48,254 nt of DNA from Nostoc punctiforme NIES-2108 (GTDB taxonomy: Bacteria; Cyanobacteriota; Cyanobacteriia; Cyanobacteriales; Nostocaceae), in the NCBI GenBank assembly GCA_003326195.1, contig LXQE01000152.1, positions 60,529-108,782 of the forward strand. The letters run 5' to 3'. The stretch's first letter is position 1. Each line of letters opens with the position of its first letter. The notes beneath the pieces were generated by a model. That model saw only the letters and a list, made by a program, of their open reading frames with translations, had not been told where the DNA came from and searched no databases. Shown piece after piece: positions 7,670 to 16,140 of this stretch. A program made the translations under genes and the position numbers.

Positions 7670-8116
7670 ATGTCAAATATTCGAGAAGGAATGCCCGTGC
7701 TTGCCCGTCATGAAGGAGATTGGGTAGGAACTTATACATTAATTGATATAACAGGAAAAATCATCGACAAGTATGAATCTCACTTAACTTGTCAATTTCC
7801 AGAAAATGGCCCTCATCCCTACTACCAAATCAATCGCTACAAATGGTCTGATGGGAAACGAGAAGAATATGAATTTCCAGGAATCTATAAAGATAATAAA
7901 CTTTGGTTTGACACCGATCGCATAGACGGAAAAGCCTGGGAAGCCGATGATTCGATTGTTATTTTGTGGTTTAGTTATAAGACAAACCCAGAAATGAGCT
8001 TATATGAAATGATTTACATTAGTCCTGACAATAACAATCGTGCCCGCACTTGGCATTGGTTTAAAAACAATCAAATCTTTCAACGCACCCTAATTCAAGA
8101 AGAACGGGTAAGATAG
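7670..8116 (+). CDS. DUF3598-like, probably lipocalin-fold protein
   Basis: A 148-residue soluble protein rich in aromatic and acidic residues, with alternating beta-strand segments: a GDWVGTYTLID first strand (about 16-26), paired strands around YQINRYKWSDG, FPGIYKDNKLWFDTDRIDGKAWE (about 78-100) and a closing RARTWHWFKN. This matches the cyanobacterial DUF3598/calycin-like group as I remember it. Members of this fold bind small lipophilic or chromophore-like molecules, but no function is established for this one. A good ribosome-binding site (GAGAGGTG) lies about 10 bp before the ATG. The gene lies just downstream of the 21-bp dyad array, which may be part of its control region. Confidence 0.65.
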   Translation: MSNIREGMPVLARHEGDWVGTYTLIDITGKIIDKYESHLTCQFPENGPHPYYQINRYKWSDGKREEYEFPGIYKDNKLWFDTDRIDGKAWEADDSIVILWFSYKTNPEMSLYEMIYISPDNNNRARTWHWFKNNQIFQRTLIQEERVR

Positions 8117-8153
8117 TAATTTCTCCCCTCAAAGATAAATCTCATTATTCTCT

Positions 8154-8171
8154 AGTCCGCGCAGGCGGACT
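8154..8171. repeat. GC-rich hairpin, dispersed palindrome
   Basis: AGTCCGC and GCGGACT form a perfect 7-bp stem around the loop GCAG in the spacer between the lipocalin-like gene and hisS. The plus strand continues with TTTG, so it might also serve as a terminator. Confidence 0.7.
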
Positions 8172-8240
8172 TTGTTTGTGTAGCCACGGCTTCCAGTCGT
8201 TAAGCTTTCATCTCCAATCTCAACTTAGTAAGGTACACGC

Positions 8241-9629
8241 ATGGCCAAAGGTGACAAAATAAACTTTTCTACTCCTAGCGGATTTCCAGAATTCCTTCCT
8301 AGCGAAAAGCGTTTAGAATTGCACTTGCTAGATATCATCCGTAGAGTTTTTGAAAGCTATGGATTTACGCCCATCGAAACACCTGCTGTAGAACGTTTAG
8401 AAGTGCTGCAAGCTAAAGGTAATCAAGGCGACAATATCATTTATGGAATTGACCCCATATTGCCACCAAATCGACAAGCCGAGAGAGATAGATCGGGCGA
8501 AACAGGTTCGGAAGCAAGAGCTTTAAAGTTCGATCAAACAGTTCCTTTAGCGGCGTATATTGCCCGTCACCTAAATGAATTAACTTTTCCTTTTGCCCGC
8601 TACCAAACAGATGTAGTTTTTCGTGGAGAACGGGCGAAAGATGGGCGTTTTCGTCAGTTCCGCCAATGCGATATTGATGTAGTTGCGCGTCGTGAACTCA
8701 GCTTGCTCTATGATGCTCAGATGCCTGCAATTATCACTGAGATATTTGAAGCAATTAATATTGGTGATTTCCTGATTCGCATCAATAACCGAAAAGTCCT
8801 TACTGGTTTCTTTAAATCATTAGGTATTGCCGAAAATCAAATTAAATCGTGTATTGGTATTGTTGATACTCTAGAAAAAATTGGTGAAACTAAAGTCAAA
8901 CAAGATTTAAAAAAAGAAGGAATTTCAGCCGAACAGTCCCAAAAAGTTATTGAGTTTATTAAAATAGACGGTTCCGTTGATGACGTATTAGATAAGCTCA
9001 AGCATCTCGCCCAAAATCTGCCAGAAACCGAGCAATTGAGCTTAGGTATTACCGAATTAGAAACGGTAATTGCTGGGGTGCGTAATCTCGGAGTTGCCGA
9101 AAACCGTTTCTGTATTGATTTATCCATTGCCCGTGGTCTTGATTACTATACTGGCACAGTTTACGAAACAACCTTATTAGGACATGAAGCTTTAGGTAGC
9201 ATTTGTTCTGGCGGGAGATATGAAGAATTAGTTGGGGTATTTTTGGGCGAAAAGATGCCTGGTGTCGGCATTTCTATCGGCTTAACTCGTTTAATTAGTC
9301 GCTTGTTAAAAGCTGGGATTCTTAGTACCTTAGCTGCTACACCAGCCCAAGTGATGGTAGTGAATATGCAAGAAGATTTAATGCCTACTTATTTAAAAGT
9401 TTCTCAACATCTGCGTCAGGCGGGAATTAATGTGATAACTAACTTTGATAAGCGTCCCTTGGGTAAACAATTTCAATTAGCAGACAAACAAGGAATTCAA
9501 TTTTGCGTAATTATTGGTTCTGAAGAAGCAGCAGCGCAAAAGTCATCGCTCAAAGATTTGAAAACAGGTGAGCAAGTAGAAGTGCTATTAGAAAATTTGG
9601 CTGAAGAAGTTAAAAGAAGGCTTACTTAA
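8241..9629 (+). CDS. hisS: Histidyl-tRNA synthetase
   Basis: A 462-residue class II aminoacyl-tRNA synthetase charging tRNA-His. Motif 2 is seen in VVFRGERAKDGRFRQFRQCD (about residues 131-150). The histidine-specific loop RGLDYYTGTVYE (about 299-310) and motif 3 (GVGISIGLTRLISR, about 344-357) follow. The C-terminal anticodon-binding domain begins near residue 370 (AQVMVVNM). The N-terminus PSGFPEFLPSEKRLE is typical of the cyanobacterial/plastid form. The length is normal and the frame intact. It is transcribed alone or with the small downstream membrane peptide. Confidence 0.97.
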   Translation: MAKGDKINFSTPSGFPEFLPSEKRLELHLLDIIRRVFESYGFTPIETPAVERLEVLQAKGNQGDNIIYGIDPILPPNRQAERDRSGETGSEARALKFDQTVPLAAYIARHLNELTFPFARYQTDVVFRGERAKDGRFRQFRQCDIDVVARRELSLLYDAQMPAIITEIFEAINIGDFLIRINNRKVLTGFFKSLGIAENQIKSCIGIVDTLEKIGETKVKQDLKKEGISAEQSQKVIEFIKIDGSVDDVLDKLKHLAQNLPETEQLSLGITELETVIAGVRNLGVAENRFCIDLSIARGLDYYTGTVYETTLLGHEALGSICSGGRYEELVGVFLGEKMPGVGISIGLTRLISRLLKAGILSTLAATPAQVMVVNMQEDLMPTYLKVSQHLRQAGINVITNFDKRPLGKQFQLADKQGIQFCVIIGSEEAAAQKSSLKDLKTGEQVEVLLENLAEEVKRRLT

Positions 9630-9713
9630 AATTTGATTTATCAAGTAGCAACTGTTTATGATGGTACCTTCCAGCTTCCACCTCACACACTTAAACTTAT
9701 TTGGAAGTCCTTT

Positions 9714-9806
9714 ATGAGTTTGTCAGATTTACCTAATCTCTGGGTTCCTCTAGCACTTTTAGGCTTAATTGTTATAGCTGCTGTATTTTTCAGCCGCAGC
9801 AATTGA
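9714..9806 (+). CDS. 30-residue single-span membrane peptide
   Basis: A 30-codon frame beginning MSLSDLPNLWVPLAL and ending VFFSRSN. Residues about 10-26 form one hydrophobic helix, flanked by an acidic N-terminus and a basic C-terminal Arg, suggesting an N-out/C-in or thylakoid topology. A fitting ribosome-binding site, GGAAG, lies 6 bp before the ATG. Size and shape recall the tiny single-helix subunits of photosystems, cytochrome b6f and NDH-1, but I could not match it to PetL/M/N, PsaI/M, PsbM/T/X/30 or NDH small subunits from memory. It lies 84 bp after hisS. No function is assigned. Confidence 0.6.
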   Translation: MSLSDLPNLWVPLALLGLIVIAAVFFSRSN

Positions 9807-9869
9807 TATTGCGATGGAAATTGGCTAGTGAAAGTTAAATCTCTGGCGATCGCTTCAATGTGAGGACAA

Positions 9870-10286
9870 ATGGCTGCTAAAGACCTATTTCATGATGCTG
9901 TCAAACAAGCACTTATCAAAGAGCAATGGGTGATTACAGCAGATCCGCTAAAAATCAGAATTGAACGTGTAAAGTTTGAGATTGACCTAGCGGCAGAAAA
10001 AATCCTTGCAGCTGATAAGGCGGGGCGAAAAATAGCAGTTGAAATCAAAAGCTTTCTTAATAGCTCTGCGATCACTGACTTTCACTCAGCGTTGGGGCAG
10101 TTTTTAAACTATCGCCTTGCATTACACATGAGCGAACCAGATAGAATACTTTATTTAGCCGTTCCCGTCGATACCTTTGACTCGTTCTTTCAGGAGCGAT
10201 TCACTCAGGAAGCTGTCAAACTTTATCAAGTGAAGTTGGTGAGTTATGATCCAGTTCAGGAGGTGATTGTCGAATGGAAAGAGTAG
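9870..10286 (+). CDS. xisH: XisH family protein
   Basis: A 138-residue protein matching XisH, one of two controlling factors (with XisI) needed together with the recombinase XisF for excision of the fdxN DNA element during heterocyst development. The family has a PD-(D/E)xK-like nuclease core: the acidic residue in FEIDLAAEKILAAD (about 36-49) and the pair in IAVEIKSF (about 55-62) are visible. Its last 13 bp overlap the start of xisI, indicating translational coupling. No XisF-type recombinase or element boundary is seen nearby. Such solitary xisHI pairs are common in cyanobacteria and their role is unproven. Confidence 0.92.
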   Translation: MAAKDLFHDAVKQALIKEQWVITADPLKIRIERVKFEIDLAAEKILAADKAGRKIAVEIKSFLNSSAITDFHSALGQFLNYRLALHMSEPDRILYLAVPVDTFDSFFQERFTQEAVKLYQVKLVSYDPVQEVIVEWKE

Positions 10287-10609
10287 AACAGTACCGCCAA
10301 AGCATCCGCCAAGTATTAACGTCTCACGCTACTTTTGAGAATGGCAATTCAGACATTGAATCGCAACTTGTGTTTGATACAGAACATGACCACTACCAGC
10401 TTTTGGAAGTTGGCTGGGAGGGACTTAAGCGAGTCTACAACTGTATCATCCATTTGGACATTAAGGATGGGAAGATTTGGATTCAGCGCAATATGACTGA
10501 TGTAGATATTGCGCGGGAATTAGTAGAAATTGGTGTCCCGAAGGAAGATATTATTCTGGGTTTACATCCGCCGTATAAGCGTCCGTATACAGGGTATGGT
10601 GTAGCTTAA
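10274..10609 (+). CDS. xisI: XisI family protein
   Basis: A 111-residue partner of XisH. Family features are the N-terminal YRQSIRQVLTSHA helix, the FDTEHDHYQLLEVGWEG block (about 37-53), the strands VYNCIIHLDIKDGKIWIQRN, and the ending GIPKEDIILGLHPPYKRPYT-like segment. The ATG lies inside the end of xisH and an AGGAGGTG ribosome-binding site is embedded in the xisH coding sequence just upstream, so the two proteins are made in a fixed ratio. The pair organisation resembles a small two-component module whose XisI could regulate the nuclease-like XisH; that is inference. Confidence 0.93.
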   Translation: MERVEQYRQSIRQVLTSHATFENGNSDIESQLVFDTEHDHYQLLEVGWEGLKRVYNCIIHLDIKDGKIWIQRNMTDVDIARELVEIGVPKEDIILGLHPPYKRPYTGYGVA

Positions 10610-10737
10610 AGATCAAATATAAGTCCTATATATCAAGGATCATCTCGCAGACAATCTTCATCAATGGCGACTACTTGGTACGATAAAGTACAGAATGTCA
10701 CAACTTACTTTCAAGTAAATAGAAAAGGAATGCGTAC

Positions 10738-11313
10738 ATGGGAAAAGGGAGATTAGAAGCATTCAGCGATGGGGTGATTGCCATCATCATCACTATCATG
10801 GTGCTAGAAATCAAAGTACCGCATGGGTTCGATTTAGCTGCGCTACGTCCATTAATCCCGGTATTTCTGAGCTATGTGCTGAGTTTTATTTATATCGGCA
10901 TCTATTGGAACAATCACCATCACCTACTACAAGCAGTCCGACATGTTAATGGGCGTATCCTTTGGGCTAATCTGCATCTGCTGTTTTGGTTGTCGCTAAT
11001 CCCCTTCGTCACTGGTTGGATGGGCGAGAATCACTTTGCCGCTATGCCAGTTGCCCTTTACGGTACGGTGTTGTTATTGGCTGCGATCGCTTACTTCATC
11101 CTTACCCGCACCCTGATTTATTACCACGGCAAGGATTCGACTCTAGCGATCGCAGTTGGTGAAGACTTTAAAGGAAAATTATCAGTAGTTGTCTATGCTG
11201 TGGCAATTCCACTTGCCTTCATGAACTCATGGTTTGCCTGTGCATTATACGCTTTAGTTGCTATCATCTGGCTGATCCCCGATCGTCGCATTGAGAAGAC
11301 TCTCACTTCCTAA
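10738..11313 (+). CDS. TMEM175-family (DUF1211) potassium channel-like protein
   Basis: A 191-residue membrane protein with about six hydrophobic segments. The N-terminal signature RLEAFSDGVIAIIITIMVLEI (FSD motif) is the hallmark of bacterial TMEM175/DUF1211 proteins, which form tetrameric K+-selective channels. The conserved WNNHHHLLQAV (about 57-67) and LFWLSLIPFVTGWMGE (about 82-97) segments also fit. The length is typical of single-repeat bacterial members. AAAAGGAATG before the ATG gives a reasonable ribosome-binding site. It is monocistronic and followed by a strong hairpin at 11453-11484. Confidence 0.92.
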   Translation: MGKGRLEAFSDGVIAIIITIMVLEIKVPHGFDLAALRPLIPVFLSYVLSFIYIGIYWNNHHHLLQAVRHVNGRILWANLHLLFWLSLIPFVTGWMGENHFAAMPVALYGTVLLLAAIAYFILTRTLIYYHGKDSTLAIAVGEDFKGKLSVVVYAVAIPLAFMNSWFACALYALVAIIWLIPDRRIEKTLTS

Positions 11314-11452
11314 ACGAATTACAAATTACCTACAAGTGCAATACGTAAACACAAAAAATCTGAAAATTTAGCTCTAGATAAACTGGTTTCTGTCGTTCAG
11401 ATTGGCTGTTATCTTCTGCTAAATGCATGATAAGACTCTGTGTATAAATATG

Positions 11453-11484
11453 AACGCGAAGCATCTCTTAAGACGCTTCGCGTT
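11453..11484. terminator. 10-bp stem hairpin between convergent genes
   Basis: AACGCGAAGC and GCTTCGCGTT form a perfect 10-bp stem around a 12-nt loop. It lies between the convergent ends of the TMEM175-like gene and rubrerythrin. T-tracts are short, so termination efficiency is uncertain, but position and symmetry suit a bidirectional terminator. Confidence 0.65.
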
Positions 11485-11518
11485 TAGTTGCTAAAAAAGC
11501 GCCTAATCGATTGTCTTC

Positions 11519-12232
11519 TTAAGCTGCAACTTTTTCCTCAAATGGTTTAAAGGTTTTTTTGCTAGCACCGCAAATCGGACATTCCCAGTCTTCAGGAATT
11601 TCTTCAAAAGGTGTACCAGGTGCAATTCCCGAATCAGGATCGCCCGTGACGGGATCGTAAATCATACTGCATTGTCTACAAATCCATTTACGAGTTTGAG
11701 GTTCTTCACCAGCAATTCTGGTTGCTGCTTGTCCTCCGTTTAATACTTCTAAGGCTTCAGTGTAGCGATCGGCGTGGTAATTTTCGATAAATTTTAACAA
11801 GCCAAAACGGTGTGCAGCTTCCCGAAATGTGTTGGCATGATCGGTAGATTCTTGAACTTGTTTGAGAAATTCTTCAGCCGCCGGATTGTCGCTATCGCGT
11901 TGGGCATCGGCGGCAAACTCTGGATACATTGTGGTATATTCATAAGTCTCGCCTTCAATTGCCAAAGATAAACAGCGAGATACAATTTCCCGCTTTTGTT
12001 CATCAGTTAAAGCAGCTGCATCTTCTACCACTAGTTCTGGATGTAGTAACTTAAAATGTGCAAAAGCGTGTTCAGTTTCTTGATCTGCTGTTTCTTTAAA
12101 AAGTTTCGCCAAGTCTGTAAACCCAAGTTGACGCGCTACATCTGCAAAAAACAGATACTTACGATTTGCCATCGATTCACCACCGAAGGCTGCTTCTAAG
12201 TTTTGGAGTGTAGTGAAGTTGGACAAATCCAT
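11519..12232 (-). CDS. rbr: Rubrerythrin
   Basis: A 237-residue non-haem iron peroxidase. The N-terminal ferritin-like domain (about 1-165) carries diiron ligands including Glu19 (FGGESMANRKY) and the QETEH motif (52-55), with EGETYEY around residue 94. The C-terminal rubredoxin domain has CRQC (185-188) and CPIC (218-221) binding one Fe. It reduces hydrogen peroxide using NADPH through a ferredoxin or rubredoxin reductase. In Anabaena a rubrerythrin protects nitrogenase in heterocysts. It is monocistronic with about 240 bp of upstream DNA before the OYE relic. With Dps and sulfiredoxin, it is one of three peroxide-defence genes in the window. Confidence 0.95.
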   Translation of the reverse strand: MDLSNFTTLQNLEAAFGGESMANRKYLFFADVARQLGFTDLAKLFKETADQETEHAFAHFKLLHPELVVEDAAALTDEQKREIVSRCLSLAIEGETYEYTTMYPEFAADAQRDSDNPAAEEFLKQVQESTDHANTFREAAHRFGLLKFIENYHADRYTEALEVLNGGQAATRIAGEEPQTRKWICRQCSMIYDPVTGDPDSGIAPGTPFEEIPEDWECPICGASKKTFKPFEEKVAA

Positions 12233-12470
12233 AATTTTTTAATGCCTGATAAGTGATATTTATTGCAAAAGCACAGACTCTAGAACTGGATAATCAGCCG
12301 TTATTTGTATAAGTTATAAATGCTTTATACAAACTTTGTCATCCCATATTTAGCAATCCGTTTTAATCGGAAGCTAGCACGGCTGTGTTCTCCTACTTGG
12401 ACAATTATAAAACCGAAAAATTGTACAACTAACAAATTATATTTTTGATTTAGAGATGACTGTGATTGCT

Positions 12471-12605
12471 TTAATTTGTATGAAGTTTTAAAAATGGATA
12501 GTCGGTGTATCCTGTAGCGTCAGGGGCATAAAATATTTTTGGATCTGGAGCGTTCAAATGTGCGTTAAGTTCTAAGCGTTTTGGTAAATTCATAGCTGAA
12601 ATTTC
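12471..12605 (-). pseudogene. C-terminal relic of an Old Yellow Enzyme (alkene reductase) gene
   Basis: An open frame of 88 codons (12471-12737) ends with about 40 residues that look like the extreme C-terminus of NemA-type alkene reductases: NLPKRLELNAHLNAPDPK followed by FYAPDATGYTDYPFL. The FMN barrel that should precede it is absent; the upstream part of this frame is antisense overlap with the SDR gene. A deletion therefore seems to have removed most of an OYE gene next to the SDR. It is unlikely to make a functional protein. Confidence 0.75.
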
Positions 12606-12681
12606 GATTACGGCATTGCACATTATTGACTGAGGTTTTAAAACGGGGAATATCGCTTTTATCAGGAGAGCTTTGATCGCC

Positions 12682-13422
12682 TCACGCGATTCCACCGTTG
12701 ACACGAATATTTTGCCCAGTGATCCACCTGGCTTCATCGCTGGCGAGAAACGCTACTACATCGGCGATTTCTTGCACATCTCCCAGTTTGCCAAAAGCCG
12801 CCATTTGGGCTAAACGATCTATCTGTTCTTGTGTTTTGCCTTCTCGAAACAGTTCTGTATCCGTGGGGCCAGGAGAAATAACATTAACTGCGATCGCTTT
12901 TGCACCCAATTCTTTAGCTAGTACCCGCGTGATTTGTTCAACAGCACCCTTGGTTCCTACATAAGCACTATAAGTTGGCAGCATCATCGCCGTAGTAGAT
13001 GAGGAAAAGTTGATAATCCGTCCTCCTTCTGACATGTGTTGCGTGGCTTGTTGGCAAGTAAAATAAGTGCCTTTGACATTAATCGCAAAAATCGCGTCGA
13101 AATCTTCTTCTGTCACCTCAGTAATTGGTTTATAGAAGGCAATTCCGGCATTGTTGACCAAAATATCGACTTTAGCAAAACGTTCAAGTGTTTGTTCAAA
13201 TAACCTTTTGATGTCAGGTACTTTGCTAATATCAGCTTGGATAGCGATCGCTTCTACTCCCAACTTTTCAATTTCTGCTACAACTTCTTGTGCTTTGCCT
13301 GCATTCCCCGCATAGTTGACGACAATAGATGCGCCGTTACCAGCTAACTTGAGTGCGATTGCTCGTCCAATTCCCCGCGATGCACCAGTGATAATTGCAA
13401 CCTTCCCTGTCAAAGATGTCAT
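12682..13422 (-). CDS. Short-chain dehydrogenase/reductase
   Basis: A 246-residue classical SDR. It has the cofactor motif TGASRGIG (12-19), NNAG (90-93), the catalytic Ser141, Tyr154 and Lys158 (YVGTK), and the C-terminal ISPGPTDTELF and TGQNIRVNGGIA segments. The acidic or basic choice after the glycine motif suggests NADPH (Arg in ASRGIG). It resembles FabG and glucose dehydrogenase-like SDRs that often reduce small carbonyl compounds; the substrate is unknown. A truncated Old Yellow Enzyme lies directly downstream on the same strand, and OYE-SDR neighbours are common in cyanobacteria, suggesting a former reductase pair. Confidence 0.93.
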   Translation of the reverse strand: MTSLTGKVAIITGASRGIGRAIALKLAGNGASIVVNYAGNAGKAQEVVAEIEKLGVEAIAIQADISKVPDIKRLFEQTLERFAKVDILVNNAGIAFYKPITEVTEEDFDAIFAINVKGTYFTCQQATQHMSEGGRIINFSSSTTAMMLPTYSAYVGTKGAVEQITRVLAKELGAKAIAVNVISPGPTDTELFREGKTQEQIDRLAQMAAFGKLGDVQEIADVVAFLASDEARWITGQNIRVNGGIA

Positions 13423-13875
13423 AGATTAATCGAGTTTAATTTTGGTTAACTAAAGTGATTATCTATTGTTAAAGGTACTGTAGCAAGGTTAAATTTAGCG
13501 ATCGCTGCTAAAACTGCCGACTTCATTCCAGCCAAAATCGCGCCAGCGAATTCAAGTAACTCTCAGGCGGGAGAAATGAAAATACTTTGCAAAAGGTGAG
13601 GATACGTACCCTCTTGGCGGCATTTTCACAGCAGATTAAGATTTGCTACAACTTGGCGAATATTGTTGAATATGTTGAGCTAAATCGAATTTCTGAGTCT
13701 TCATTGAGCTAAACACAATGCCTACGGCAGTAAACTACGCCCTACCGAACTTGACAGAATTTAAGTGCTGATGACACAGGTATTGTCTTGACCATAGTCT
13801 ACAAACATCTTTTATAAATTGTCTGTTTTCGTTAACCAAAAGCTCATCTGGGTTATCATATCTGCGTGGATTAAA
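13423..13875. other. Intergenic region with dispersed repeat
   Basis: This is 453 bp without a convincing gene. It holds a HIP1-type site near 13498, a small GAGG/CCTC hairpin near 13600-13615, and at 13716-13740 a 25-bp dispersed repeat also found (one mismatch) at 41676-41700. The part next to 13422 should carry the SDR promoter. Confidence 0.5.
13716..13740 (+). repeat. 25-bp dispersed repeat, copy 1
   Basis: CAATGCCTACGGCAGTAAAC and the next five bases recur at 41676-41700 with a single G/A difference, in both cases before an AT-poor stretch. It is a member of the short palindrome-rich repeats scattered through this genome. Confidence 0.8.
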
Positions 13876-14331
13876 TTATTTGAAGAAGGGATTTTCTGGA
13901 CCTATCTCGGATTCAATCTCAATCGGACATGTTGGCTCAGATAAGAGTGTTCCATTAAATGTATAAGTAGTGCCTTTGGAATTGATAGCATTACCACTTA
14001 TCCTCCGATCTGGAACAAAGTCTCCTCTTACTTGACCGCTAAGTGCGATACTTTCTTCTGAATTTGGATTTGTTACTGCTTGCCAATTTCTCTGATCCCG
14101 ACCTAGATTTGTACGGCTATAAGTAGCATCTAGTCCAACAAAACGAAGGCTGCTACCATTGGCGTTAAATTCAAAACAAGCAGTAAAATTATCTCCCTGA
14201 CTCGAATTAACATTGACATCGTAGCTTTTGCCCTCCACTCCAGCTTGTACTGGCGCAGCCAACAACGTTATCTGTCCAAGTAAACAAGTTAAAACTAAAC
14301 CGCACTTAGATTGGATGATTTTCACTGACAT
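13876..14331 (-). CDS. Secreted hypothetical protein
   Basis: A 151-residue protein of unknown function. A signal peptide is clear: basic N-terminus, hydrophobic LVLTCLLGQITLLAAPVQA (about 12-30) and an AxA-type cleavage site near residue 30. The mature part is about 120 residues, rich in Asn, Ser and Gly with alternating short strands, suggesting a small beta-barrel or sandwich. Two Cys (TACFEF and EPTCPIE) could form a disulfide. It is monocistronic and no homologue is recognised. Confidence 0.75.
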   Translation of the reverse strand: MSVKIIQSKCGLVLTCLLGQITLLAAPVQAGVEGKSYDVNVNSSQGDNFTACFEFNANGSSLRFVGLDATYSRTNLGRDQRNWQAVTNPNSEESIALSGQVRGDFVPDRRISGNAINSKGTTYTFNGTLLSEPTCPIEIESEIGPENPFFK

Positions 14332-14832
14332 AATTGTTTACCTCTGTTACGTAATCAAGTAATTGCTTACTTTTACTCATTGGTGACAGGTTAAGGTCAT
14401 TAACCATTTGCCAATAAGTAGTGGTGATCAAATTTAATCAAAATCGAGGTTACAAACGTAAATTTCCAGCCTGTGATGCCTTCACATAGCGTTTTATAGA
14501 CAAGACTAGCTACGCCTACGCATATTTAAAAGCATCGTTTATCCTTGCCATCAAACTTACTATAAAGCTTAATTAGATACTCGATAGCATAGATAATTTA
14601 CAGCGTAATCACTATTGACAAAACGAGTTATATCTTAAAATTTCACCAATGCTTTCTTTATTAGGAGAAAAGAATGGAAGTGAGTTCAGAGTGTATTGCA
14701 TAGATAGACACCTAGAGACTACTCTACAAGTTCTCCAACAAAGAGCGATCGCTATAGTAACGCTCTTGGGTGAAGATTGGTAGGAGACAAGATTGAGACT
14801 TCTCCCCTGCTCCTCCTCTCTACTCCCCTTAA
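14332..14832. other. Intergenic region, no gene seen
   Basis: This is 501 bp without a coding frame. It contains TGCATAGATAGAC near 14696-14710, a motif also present near 20448-20460, and a HIP1-type octamer near 14743. The stretch next to 14331 should contain the promoter of the secreted protein. Confidence 0.5.
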
Positions 14833-16140
14833 TTAAAATTCTGGAACGATCGCAACACCATCCCTGAGATTGAGCAACCCTGAAATAATAACTTTATCTT
14901 CTGGCTGTAATCCTTCAATAACTTGGTAATTATTACCTTTGATCTCGCCTAGCCTCACTCGTCTTTGTCGAGCTACTTGTTGAGATACACCTTGGGGGGA
15001 TGTCTCTGTTTCAACTACATAAACAAAAGTGTCCCCACCTACACGAGTCATTGCTGTTGTGGGAATTAAAACTCCGGGGCGCTGATTCCAGAACACTCTA
15101 GTCCTGACCAATTGATCTGCACGTAGCTGACCGTTAGTGTTATCAAAAAGTGCTTTTATCAGTATTGTTTGTGTTTCATTGCTGGCATTAGGTGCAATAA
15201 AAAATATCCTACTTCTACCAAGCTTTTGACCTTGTGTGTTCATCACCTCTACTGGCATACCCTTACGCAATTGGGGCCCTTGCTGTAGTGGTACAGAGAT
15301 ATTCACTTCTAAAGGTCGATTTTGCGTGATATTAACTAATGGTGTAGAAGTATTAACTAAATCACCGACTTTTACAGGGATGTTGCCAACTGTGCCACTA
15401 AAAGGAGCGGTAATTTTGTCAGACTGGGGCTGTTGTGTTTGAGTATTTACATTAGATTGCTGCAAGGATTTTTCAGCCTCTAAGATGGTGGCTCGTTGTG
15501 CTTGAATCCTGGAATCAATTGCATCCAGACTAGTCTTAGCATTAGCGAGCCGATTAGCAAACTGATTGCTAGTCTGTCGAGACACGGCTCCTTGTTCAGC
15601 TAGGCTGACAAACTTATCGTAGTTCTGCTGGTACAATTGCAGATTCGCAACGTAGGATGGTCGTTCTGCTTCTAAAGATTTGAGTGTGGCGCGAGCATTT
15701 GCCAGTTGCATTAAAAATGCTTGAGGCACAGGATTATTCCTAGCGATCGCTGCCTGTGATGTAGGATCTACTTGGAGAATTGCTGCTCCTTCGACGATTG
15801 GATCTCCTGATTTGACAAGTATCTGGCTAACTTGACCCTGAATCCTCGGCTGGAGCGTGACTGAACGCAGGGATTTTAGACTAGCAATAAAATCTGAACT
15901 TTCCTCAATTATGCCGCTTTGTACTGTTGATATTTTGACTCTTACCCCTTGAGGTTGAGCGTTAGCAGTTGAAGGTGCTGAATTTTGCGGAGTGAGTAAA
16001 CGCCATAGAGTTGCTCCGCCCCCTAACAATAGAAGTGCGGCTAAACTCAACCAAAGCCACCGCCGTTTTCCAGAAGGTGGCTCAAATGACGTTTGTGGAG
16101 CTTTTTCTCCAAAATCAGTTTGAGGCTCAGGGGATGTCAT
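14833..16140 (-). CDS. RND/HlyD-type efflux periplasmic adaptor protein
   Basis: A 435-residue membrane fusion protein. A cytoplasmic tail rich in Pro and Ser is followed by one membrane anchor (RWLWLSLAALLLLGGGATLW, about 27-46), a lipoyl half-motif (LQPRIQGQVSQILVKSGDPI, about 95-115), a long helical hairpin (about 140-235), the second lipoyl half (ITAPFSGTVGNIPVKVGDLV), a beta-barrel and a C-terminal membrane-proximal domain. It links an inner-membrane pump to an outer-membrane channel. No pump or TolC gene adjoins it, so it is an orphan here or works with a distant transporter. The ATG at 16140 gives the anchor the expected position. Confidence 0.92.
   Translation of the reverse strand: MTSPEPQTDFGEKAPQTSFEPPSGKRRWLWLSLAALLLLGGGATLWRLLTPQNSAPSTANAQPQGVRVKISTVQSGIIEESSDFIASLKSLRSVTLQPRIQGQVSQILVKSGDPIVEGAAILQVDPTSQAAIARNNPVPQAFLMQLANARATLKSLEAERPSYVANLQLYQQNYDKFVSLAEQGAVSRQTSNQFANRLANAKTSLDAIDSRIQAQRATILEAEKSLQQSNVNTQTQQPQSDKITAPFSGTVGNIPVKVGDLVNTSTPLVNITQNRPLEVNISVPLQQGPQLRKGMPVEVMNTQGQKLGRSRIFFIAPNASNETQTILIKALFDNTNGQLRADQLVRTRVFWNQRPGVLIPTTAMTRVGGDTFVYVVETETSPQGVSQQVARQRRVRLGEIKGNNYQVIEGLQPEDKVIISGLLNLRDGVAIVPEF

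Noticed and set aside
13447..13527. 26-codon minus-strand frame upstream of the SDR
   Set aside because: Too short, no ribosome-binding site and no family; treated as intergenic.
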